Assembly (NCBI RefSeq): GCF_015999245.1
Contig: NZ_JAEAMR010000010.1
Location: 776,087-840,086, forward strand
From: Streptomyces sp. AV19
GTDB lineage: Bacteria > Actinomycetota > Actinomycetes > Streptomycetales > Streptomycetaceae
Reading direction: 5' to 3'
DNA: 64,000 nt
Shown: piece after piece, positions 34,476-43,672 of the stretch
How the letters are laid out: every line of letters begins with the position of its first letter
Position numbering within the stretch: position 1 is the stretch's first letter
Position numbers and translations under genes: made by a program
Notes under the pieces: model-generated
Databases searched by the model: none
What the model saw: the letters and a program-made list of their open reading frames with translations, nothing else
What the model was told of the DNA's origin: nothing

Positions 34476-37400
34476 CGAGAAAGCTTGGTGCGAGTCCGTA
34501 GCGGGGGAGCTGAGGGACGAGTGGCCTGTGGCCGGTGCCCCGGACGGGTTCGGCCCGGTCGAGTTGTGCCGCGTCGAGCTCGGGCTGCGGCTGCTTGAAC
34601 TGCTTGCCCCGACGGCTGACGCCACGGACGCCTATGTGCTGTTCGGTGGCAACCAGTTCGCCGAGCGCGGTGGACTGGCTCAGCAGCCGTGGCAGCGCAT
34701 GGCCCTTGCCGCCGCCCGGCACCTCCTGTGGCCGCTGCGGCGACGCGCCTGGAGGCAGGCGCTGGACGCCTACCGGGTGGTCTCCATCAGGTTTCGGGCT
34801 TACGAGCTGCCGCCTGCCGGAACCGCCGGCGGTCCTCGACCCATGGTGCCGATGGTGGCCGGGCGCCGGATGGATACCTACGATCAGGCTCTCATCCAGC
34901 TACCGGGCCTGGTGACTCGTGCTCTGAAGCCGGCCCCTGCAGGGACGAGTTCCTTCCAGGAGCGCCGCCGCCATGCCTCGGTCATCATTCCCAAGGACCT
35001 CGTCTTCGCCAACCCGCCTGGCCACGACCTTGCCGCGGGCCGGCCTGGTGGCGGCGAACCCCTTACCGTGCGCCGCGTCGAACTGCGTGCGACGGCCCGC
35101 TGGATGGACGAGTGCGAGCGTGAGGCGGGGGTCCCACATCCCGGCCATTGGGAACAGCGGCTGGAGGGGGTCAAGTTCGCGTCCCGCGATATTGCGGGAA
35201 CCGACTATGCCGAGGCCTACGAGGTCGAACTGTCCGGCATGGTCCACCTGGCCGGCATGGTCGGTGCTGGTAAGAGCACCTTCATGATTTTGGTGACCGT
35301 ATGGGCCGCCCGGCGTGAGACCCCGCTGCGCACCACGCTTGTTGTCGGCGATGTCGCCGAACAGCTACGGCTGTGCGGCCTCTTCGACGCACTCGGCATC
35401 GCCGTCGCGCCGGTGCTCGGCGCCACCACACGCGAGCAGCACGTCCAGCGGCTGCACCGGCGGCTTTCCGCCCGAGGGCTAGACAACCTCCTCGACCACG
35501 ACGACGCCGGCTTCGACCTGCTGAGCACCGCCTGCGCAGTGAGCGGTCTGCGCGGCATCGAGGGCGATCCGCTGGAATACCGCGACGCACCGTGCACCCG
35601 GCTGCACCCGGAGCCACAGCGCGGCGCGGCGGAACCGGAAACGGTCGTTCTGGAGCAATGGGCTCCCGACCGGAGGGCCACCGGACCCCGCCTGCCGCAC
35701 GCCCCGGACCGCCTGCCCGGCCGCCCGCACGGTTGCCCCCTGTGGGCCGAGTGCCCGCGCCACGCGGCTGCCCGCGCGCAAGTCGACGCTCTGATTTGGG
35801 TGGCCAACCCGGCCAGCCTGGTGCAGAGCCAGGTGTCCGCGCACCTCAACGATGAGCGGCTGCGCCAGTTGGAACTGGCCTGCCTGCGCAGCGACCTGAT
35901 CTTCGTGGACGAGGCGGACAACGTCCAGATGGCGCTGGACCGCCTTTTCACCCCATCTGGCACGCTGGTCCGCCCCGACACCGACTCCTGGCTCGACCAG
36001 CTCAACCGCTACAAGATCGAAGAGCTGAGCAGGCGCGCCCGCCTGCCGCTGACTGACGGTCAGGTCGCCCAGTGGAACCGGGCCCTGGGAGCCGTCACCC
36101 TTGCTGTCGATCCGCTCTGCGCTCTGCTGATCAAAGACGAAGACCTCCGGGAGTGGGCTGATCCCGCCTACTTCAGCCCGTGGACGCTCCAGCAGAACCT
36201 GCTCGACGACCTGTTCCGCGATGTGACCCGGCGCTACCGCGAAAGGGTGCAGTGCCAGGCCCCACAGGAAGCGTCCGTCGCGGACGACACCGCCGTCGAC
36301 AGCGCTGAACTCTACGAGGGCTATGACGACGTGGCGCAAGAGCCCGGCCCTTCCCCGCATCTCGCGCTCTCCCCGGCCCGCCGCCTGCTCGAGGAAGCCT
36401 GGGATGCCTTCCGCGACGATCCGTTCGGCGAAGGTGACACCCTCGACCCGCTCACCGGCGTCCTTACCGACACCGCCGACGCCCTCCTGCACCATATGGC
36501 TGCGGGTCGCACGAAGGAGCGGGTGCGCGAGCTGGCCGGTCAGCTCGTAGACCGGGTGACGGAGGAGGTACGGGCGGAACAGCCCGCATCCGTCATGCCC
36601 CCGCCCGAGCCAACGAAGGACTGGTGGGACGCCTTGTGTCTGCGGCTCTCCTTCCTCCTGCTGCTCAGTACCCTCCATCACCGGCTGGAGCGGCTCACAT
36701 TCCTGTGGCCGCACGTGGAGGCCGCCCTGCGGCTGGACTCCCAGGGCAAGGAACTGGCCCGGCGCGTCCCGCTGGACTACGCCCCGCTGGTGCCCGAGGC
36801 GCCCATGGGTAACATCCTCGGCTACCAGTACCTCCCGGACGGCGAGGAACGCGACGACGCCGGCCGCCGCGGCGGCACCCTGCGCTTCTTCCGCTGCGCG
36901 GGAGTCGGGCGCGAGCTGCTTCTGAACCTGGGTAGCCTCGGCGCCGACCCGGCCACCGGCCTTGGCGGCCCGCACGTCGTGTTGATGTCCGGCACCAGCT
37001 GGGCCGGCGAGTCCAGCCGGGCCCACATCCGCGTACCGGTGAGCCTCGTCCTCAAGCCCACCGATGAGTCCCTGGCCGCCGTGGCCCGAACCTCGTTCGC
37101 CACCCGTTTCCTCTACGACCGCGACGGCCGCCCCATGAGCCTCTCCGGCACACCGCCGCGCGACCGGCTCGCTCAGGCGGTTGCGATGGCCCGGCGGCTC
37201 GGCGAGCCAGGCCCAGGCGGCACATCGGTGCTGGGCCAGGAGATCAGCCGTATCCCCGAGACGGCCCGGCGCCGAGCGCTGATCCTGGTGGGCAGCTACC
37301 GGGAAGCTGCGGCGGTGGCCGAGGCGCTGCACCGGTTCGACGCCTGGCGTGGCAAGGTAAGCGCGCTGATCCCGGACGACGAAGCCCGCGGCAGCGGTGG

Positions 37401-38175
37401 GCCAACCGGCACCGCCCCCGGGCAGTCGGACGAGACTCCGGCGACGCTACGGCGTGGCGACGTCGCCCGCTTCGCCGACGATGACACCGCTGAAGTCCTG
37501 GTCGCTCCACTGCTGGCCGTCGAGCGCGGCCACAACATCCTTAACGAGGAGGGTAAGGCGGCCTTCGGCACGGCCCTGTTCCTGGTTCGCCCGCACCCAC
37601 GCCCTGACGACCTCGACCTGTCCGTCTTCGCCGTCAACGACTGGCTGAGCGGCATGCTGCGCGATGAGCCGCGCCGCGACAACCTTGACGGCCCGCACAC
37701 GCTCACCGAACTCATGGAGAGGGGGGGATCGCTGGACGAAGCGGCCCGAGCCCTGCGTCACCAGGGCCGCCGCGAATGGCGCCGACTGCTCAACCGCCGG
37801 TACGCCTACAGCTCACTGCCCGCCTGGGAGAAGCGGGCCTTCGCCTGGGACCAGCTCGTCACCCTGTGGCAGGTCATCGGTCGTCTGGTGCGTGGCGGAG
37901 TGCCCGCCCGGGTGGTATTCATCGACGCCGCCTTCTCGCCTCGCCTGGCGAGGCAGCTCGCACCCGGCCGCACAGGCCAGTCGTCCTCCGTGACCGATGT
38001 GCCGAGCACCGACGGCCTGCTCCACGCCCTCGGTGGCATCCTCGATCCCTATCTGACAGACCGGCCCCGTGCCCAACAGGCCGCCCCGCCCCACCCCGAC
38101 CCGGCGGCTCGCGCCCTGGTCCGTCTCCTGTACCAGCCGTTCTACAACGCCCTCCGCACGATGACTCACCGCTGA
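34468..38175 (+). CDS. DinG/XPD-like superfamily 2 helicase of the pPIWI-RE island
   Basis: A 1,235-residue ATPase. After an N-terminal domain of about 240 residues come Walker A (AGMVGAGKST, Lys near 269), four cysteines spaced as in the XPD/DinG Fe-S domain (STACAVSG, DAPCTRLH, GCPLWAECPRH), and Walker B VDEAD at 480-484. The second helicase lobe contains VVLMSGTSW and the arginine-finger motif WQVIGRLVRGG near 1135. The Fe-S helicase of the DinG type is the standard partner of pPIWI-RE proteins and is expected to unwind DNA or R-loops. The ATG overlaps the REase stop by eight bases. Confidence 0.85.
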   Translation: MRDEKAWCESVAGELRDEWPVAGAPDGFGPVELCRVELGLRLLELLAPTADATDAYVLFGGNQFAERGGLAQQPWQRMALAAARHLLWPLRRRAWRQALDAYRVVSIRFRAYELPPAGTAGGPRPMVPMVAGRRMDTYDQALIQLPGLVTRALKPAPAGTSSFQERRRHASVIIPKDLVFANPPGHDLAAGRPGGGEPLTVRRVELRATARWMDECEREAGVPHPGHWEQRLEGVKFASRDIAGTDYAEAYEVELSGMVHLAGMVGAGKSTFMILVTVWAARRETPLRTTLVVGDVAEQLRLCGLFDALGIAVAPVLGATTREQHVQRLHRRLSARGLDNLLDHDDAGFDLLSTACAVSGLRGIEGDPLEYRDAPCTRLHPEPQRGAAEPETVVLEQWAPDRRATGPRLPHAPDRLPGRPHGCPLWAECPRHAAARAQVDALIWVANPASLVQSQVSAHLNDERLRQLELACLRSDLIFVDEADNVQMALDRLFTPSGTLVRPDTDSWLDQLNRYKIEELSRRARLPLTDGQVAQWNRALGAVTLAVDPLCALLIKDEDLREWADPAYFSPWTLQQNLLDDLFRDVTRRYRERVQCQAPQEASVADDTAVDSAELYEGYDDVAQEPGPSPHLALSPARRLLEEAWDAFRDDPFGEGDTLDPLTGVLTDTADALLHHMAAGRTKERVRELAGQLVDRVTEEVRAEQPASVMPPPEPTKDWWDALCLRLSFLLLLSTLHHRLERLTFLWPHVEAALRLDSQGKELARRVPLDYAPLVPEAPMGNILGYQYLPDGEERDDAGRRGGTLRFFRCAGVGRELLLNLGSLGADPATGLGGPHVVLMSGTSWAGESSRAHIRVPVSLVLKPTDESLAAVARTSFATRFLYDRDGRPMSLSGTPPRDRLAQAVAMARRLGEPGPGGTSVLGQEISRIPETARRRALILVGSYREAAAVAEALHRFDAWRGKVSALIPDDEARGSGGPTGTAPGQSDETPATLRRGDVARFADDDTAEVLVAPLLAVERGHNILNEEGKAAFGTALFLVRPHPRPDDLDLSVFAVNDWLSGMLRDEPRRDNLDGPHTLTELMERGGSLDEAARALRHQGRREWRRLLNRRYAYSSLPAWEKRAFAWDQLVTLWQVIGRLVRGGVPARVVFIDAAFSPRLARQLAPGRTGQSSSVTDVPSTDGLLHALGGILDPYLTDRPRAQQAAPPHPDPAARALVRLLYQPFYNALRTMTHR

Positions 38176-38205
38176 CCGCCCGACTCTCCTCGTAAGGAGC
38201 TGTCC

Positions 38206-41200
38206 TTGCCATCCGTCTACCGCTCTGCCCGCACCACAGCCTGGCGCCCGGCCGACGTCTCTTCCTCTCACACCGCGCCCTACCGCGTCCTGCCCTTTCC
38301 CGAGCAGTGGCGGGACGCCGTTCTGACCCTGTGCAACGCGCCCCGGGCGGCAGCGGGCAAAGAACCGTGGCGTACGGCACCGACCTGGCGCTTGGAACAG
38401 GTCCTGCAGGCGTTCGCGCCCGACGTACTCGCGCTACCGCGCCCTTTCCATGACCGCGACGTGGGCGCGTCGGCCCACTGGCTGTGTGCGCCCGCCGACC
38501 TCCCTGACCCGCTTCCTGGCCCGGTCTTGGACACCGTGCTCAAGCACTGGCTGCGTGATCTGCGGCCTGAGCCCGAGCATCGCGGCCTGTTGAAGGAGAC
38601 CATCGCTGAACTGGCTGCCCATCCGCCGCGCTGGGAGACCGTCCACCACGAGCTCATGCCGCGCAACATGACTCAAGGCGGCACCGCGCGCCCGCTACTC
38701 CACCAGTACAGCCTCAGCCCCGACTGGCTGGCCCGCCGGGTCCTCGCTCTGGGCCCGTACCCGTACGACGGTGGGCAGCTCACCTTCCGGGCCATGCCGC
38801 GCGGACCGCGTGACCAGGGTGCCCAGCTCGTCTCCGAGCCGATCCGGTTCCCCGGGCCTGACGAGAAGCAGGACTCCTGGTGGTCGGTGACGTTGTCGAT
38901 CACGTTGCAGACCGTGCCGTTCGATCCGTTGCCGCGCTTCAACCTTCGCTGGTCGGTGCGCCGCTGGGCTACTCGGACCAGCGCCAAGACGGGCCGACTG
39001 CACCTCCCGTGGGGCGCGAGCACCACCGTCCTGCTGCGTCCGCGCAGGCCGTTCCTGCCGGGCACGCCCCGCAGCGAGCGGTTCGCCATCGCCCGTCTGG
39101 AGCGCTACTGGGACAAGGACCTGGGCGAGAAGGGCGGCTTCGCTGACCGGTGGCGCGCGGGCGGTCCCGCAGCGATGCTTGCCGGGCTGCCCCTGGGTGA
39201 GCCCTTCCCAGACGCCGACGCGATTCTGACCGACCCAGCGTCCTGGCTGCGCGACGATGCCCGGGCCGGCGTCCTGCACCGCACCGCGATGGGCCGGCAT
39301 GACGTGGGCACCGGTTTCATGGCACACCAGCTTTCGCAGCTCACCGCTTGGGCGGAGGGTGCCCTTACGCCCGAGCTGCGCCGCGCCCCGGACCTCTCGC
39401 TGATCGACCGGGGTACACCTGCGAACGTCCCCAAGGGGGACAAGGAGACGATCGACGCGGAGCGGTGTACTCAGCGCCGACTGGCAGCGGCCTACGCGCT
39501 GGACGCCCTCGACGGCGTGGCGCGCCAGGGCGGCGCTCCCGTGCTGGAAGCACGGCTGCTGTGGCAGTCGCCGCGACTGCGCGACGTCGCCTTGGCCTCC
39601 CTCGCCGAGCATCTGGGCCTCAAGGGCAACGGTGGGTCCTTCACCGCACAGCAGTACGATGACGCTACGGTCGGCGCACCGGTCGTGCACGAATGGTCCG
39701 CCCCGGAGCTGACCGTGCGCGTCCACTGCCTGCGCCCGCTCGTCGCGCTCGGTGACCGCACCGCCGACAGCCTTCTTGCCCCCCTCGATCTGCCCACCGG
39801 CACCCGCATCAAGGACGCCCAAGTCACCGCCGCGATCGCAGCCCGCCGCGACAGTGCCGCACGGTGGCTGGCCGTGGAACGCACCACCGACGCGCCGGCC
39901 CTCGCCCTCGTGGAGATCGGGCGCGCCGCGTCCTACCCGAGCAAACTGCACGATCCGAAGTTCGCCATGCGACTCGGCTGCGCCAAGGCCGGTTTCGTCA
40001 CGCAGTTCACCACGGTGCCCCTGGCGGGCGACGAGAACGGCAAGGGTGCGGAGACAGCGTCCAGCCTGAGGCACCGCACGCTCAGTGCTTGGAACGACGG
40101 CCTGCGGCAGCTCGGCGCGCGTACCGTCCCCCGGCACGCCGCAGACGAAGGACTGCCCGACGGACTGCGGCACGCCGCACTGTGGATGGTCCGCAAGAAC
40201 CGCACGACCCGGAATCGCTGGGCCGCCTACGTCCCGGTCGGCGTCATGGTCACCCCCGACCCGGCGGGCACCGGCGCGGCCCGCGTCGAAGGCTGGGACC
40301 CTGAGGCGCGCTCCGGCGTCGGCGCCTGGGTCCCGTACCCGGAACTGCTGCTGAGGCTGACCACGAAGGCCGAGGTCAAGCCCGTTGTGCCCCGCCAGCG
40401 CGGACCACAGGACGGCGCTGTCGACACGTCGGAGGCGGAGACGGGAAGTGAGATGGAGCGCCCGAAGCTCTACCAAGAACGCGAACGGCAGCGTCGTGAG
40501 GCCGCCGAGTGGCTCCAGGGCCTGCGTGCGTCCCTACGTGCCGCGCCGACCGCCCTGTACGCCGAAGCCCACAACGCTCGCTCGCACTGGACCTGGCTCC
40601 AGGACGGCCGGATCGAACGGGACCGTCTGCAAGACGGCCTTGCCCCCGCCCGTCGCCTCGACCCCGACCTACGACTGGTCCGGGTCCGTGCAGGGGCCCG
40701 GAACGAGACACCGCAGTGGTGGGGGAAAGCCCCGGAGGGCAAAGCGAACGGCATCCAGCAGGGCTTGTGGGCGCCGGAGGACGCCGCTGAGGACACCCGC
40801 GTCTTCTTCAGTACGACGGCCAAGCCCGTGCAGTTCAAGCACGCGGCGGTAACCGCAGACAAGCTATCGCCCCGGCCGATCGCCCAGGGCAAGCGCAAGG
40901 GTGAGCCCACTATCGACACCGGCCAGGCGGCTTGGATGCCGGGGCTGGTGGAGATCGCCGTCCTCGGTTGCCACCCGGACGACGGCGACGACCCGAGATC
41001 CTTCGCGCTCCTCACCCACGTTCTGCGCCAGCCCTCGGACTACGACCAGGCCCTTGCCCTGCCCCTGCCACTGCACTTGGCTGGCCTGGCGCAGGAGTAC
41101 GTCTTGCCGACGCTGAAGGGCGACGAGGTGGAGGAGGCGGAATTGGTAGACGAGGGGGCAGCGGGCAAATCCGGTGCTTCGGAGAATCTGGACGATGCGC

Positions 41201-41292
41201 AGGACGCGGCGCCGGTGGAACAGCCGGTGCCGAACTTGGAGTCGGTAGCGGACGCCGATGCTGAAGGGCAGTTGCAACTTTTCGACATGTGA
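38206..41292 (+). CDS. pPIWI-RE family Argonaute-like protein
   Basis: A 1,028-residue protein of the prokaryotic PIWI-RE class, distant relatives of Argonaute named for conserved Arg and Glu residues. The PIWI/RNase H-like part occupies the C-terminal third. Diagnostic stretches are RVRAGARNETPQWW (about 826-840), VFFSTTAKPVQ, LLTHVLRQPSDYDQ and PLPLHLAGLAQEYVLPTL near 953-970. The MID-like region carries WMVRKNRTTRNRWAAYVP. Family members are proposed to use a nucleic-acid guide against invading DNA or R-loops, but they remain little studied. The TTG start follows AAGGAG at six bases. It is the last gene of the operon and ends in an acidic tail. Confidence 0.87.
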   Translation: MPSVYRSARTTAWRPADVSSSHTAPYRVLPFPEQWRDAVLTLCNAPRAAAGKEPWRTAPTWRLEQVLQAFAPDVLALPRPFHDRDVGASAHWLCAPADLPDPLPGPVLDTVLKHWLRDLRPEPEHRGLLKETIAELAAHPPRWETVHHELMPRNMTQGGTARPLLHQYSLSPDWLARRVLALGPYPYDGGQLTFRAMPRGPRDQGAQLVSEPIRFPGPDEKQDSWWSVTLSITLQTVPFDPLPRFNLRWSVRRWATRTSAKTGRLHLPWGASTTVLLRPRRPFLPGTPRSERFAIARLERYWDKDLGEKGGFADRWRAGGPAAMLAGLPLGEPFPDADAILTDPASWLRDDARAGVLHRTAMGRHDVGTGFMAHQLSQLTAWAEGALTPELRRAPDLSLIDRGTPANVPKGDKETIDAERCTQRRLAAAYALDALDGVARQGGAPVLEARLLWQSPRLRDVALASLAEHLGLKGNGGSFTAQQYDDATVGAPVVHEWSAPELTVRVHCLRPLVALGDRTADSLLAPLDLPTGTRIKDAQVTAAIAARRDSAARWLAVERTTDAPALALVEIGRAASYPSKLHDPKFAMRLGCAKAGFVTQFTTVPLAGDENGKGAETASSLRHRTLSAWNDGLRQLGARTVPRHAADEGLPDGLRHAALWMVRKNRTTRNRWAAYVPVGVMVTPDPAGTGAARVEGWDPEARSGVGAWVPYPELLLRLTTKAEVKPVVPRQRGPQDGAVDTSEAETGSEMERPKLYQERERQRREAAEWLQGLRASLRAAPTALYAEAHNARSHWTWLQDGRIERDRLQDGLAPARRLDPDLRLVRVRAGARNETPQWWGKAPEGKANGIQQGLWAPEDAAEDTRVFFSTTAKPVQFKHAAVTADKLSPRPIAQGKRKGEPTIDTGQAAWMPGLVEIAVLGCHPDDGDDPRSFALLTHVLRQPSDYDQALALPLPLHLAGLAQEYVLPTLKGDEVEEAELVDEGAAGKSGASENLDDAQDAAPVEQPVPNLESVADADAEGQLQLFDM

Positions 41293-41686
41293 CGCCTTGA
41301 CGAGACCTCAGCGCGGTGCGAGATGCAACGAAGCGTGCCCAGAGACTGGGGGACGGTTCATCGCCGACTTGAACCGGCAGCCCCTCCCTGTAGTCCGTCG
41401 CGAACGGGGCTAAATGCGTCAGTTCCGCCATCGATGCCGCCCCCGCTGCAGAGGATGCCAAAGGGTGTCAATCGCAATGGGATCCTCATTCGGCAGACCT
41501 ACAGCCGTGTCGGACACACCCGTCGGAAGTGGTTCCACAGGGAGACTGTTTGGTCCGTGGCTGGTCCGGGACGGATTCACTTGGAGTTCGAACAATGGCG
41601 TAAGGTGCCGCATTGATCACGGAAAGTGACGTCGGTGTCGGGTTGCCTGGAGCTCAACGAAGCCTCCAGGCAGCCGACTTCGAGCT
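41293..41686. other. Right end of the element, non-coding
   Basis: This 394-base region between two convergent gene ends has no convincing gene. It is AT-richer than the chromosome and ends in the hairpin at 41641-41675. No tRNA or recombination gene is visible. Confidence 0.6.
41641..41675. terminator. Strong hairpin between pPIWI-RE and aldehyde dehydrogenase
   Basis: A 12-bp stem (GGTTGCCTGGAG with CTCCAGGCAGCC, one G-U pair) closes an 11-base loop containing CTCAACGA. It lies 12 bases past the dehydrogenase stop. There is no T-run, so it may act as a bidirectional stop or RNA stabiliser. Confidence 0.7.
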
Positions 41687-43210
<1,524 letters not shown>

Positions 43211-43381
43211 GGCGTGCCTCCTCACACACGGCCGCCCGCTCCGTCGCGGGCGGCGACGGCTGGACGCTACCCAGGGGCGGCTTGCGGTAGGCCCCTTGGG
43301 TGTGGTGTACACATCAGTACGCGTCAGTGCACGTCAATACGCGCCGGTGCTGCCGGTGCGTCACGGAAGCGGGGGGACCCC

Positions 43382-43672
43382 ATGAACAAGAAGGTGCTCG
43401 TCGACATCGCCGAGCGGACCGTCGCCGCCTATCTGACCACTTTCATCGGCCTGTTGCTGGCCGACGGGTTCGACCTGACGAGCGTCTCCGCCCTCAAGGC
43501 CGCCGCCATCGCCGCGCTGCCCGCCGCCCTCTCCGTGATCAAGGGCGCCCTCGGCCGGTACGTCGGGGACAAGGACAGCGCGGCATGGCTGCCGAACAAG
43601 AACGGCAAGAAGGGCAAGGTCAGGCGTTCAGGCCGTAGCGCGACGAAGCCTGACGGATCGTCTCCGGCTTGA
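43382..43672 (+). CDS. Holin-like small membrane protein
   Basis: A 96-residue protein resembling the short phage-type holin family often found singly in Streptomyces genomes. It has an amphipathic start (MNKKVLVDIAERTVAAYL), one hydrophobic stretch (TTFIGLLLADGF), a second one in IAALPAALSVIKGAL, and a basic, disordered C-terminus. No lysin or phage genes are adjacent, so a lysis role is unproven. Its final 53 bases overlap the convergent aceE end; that tail may not be conserved. Confidence 0.6.
   Translation: MNKKVLVDIAERTVAAYLTTFIGLLLADGFDLTSVSALKAAAIAALPAALSVIKGALGRYVGDKDSAAWLPNKNGKKGKVRRSGRSATKPDGSSPA

Noticed and set aside
41293..41686. tRNA or integrase gene at the right end of the element
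   Set aside because: No cloverleaf or T-arm consensus was found and open frames are short without recombinase motifs.
43382..43672. Prophage remnant around the holin-like gene
   Set aside because: No other phage gene is nearby; such isolated holin-like genes are common in Streptomyces.
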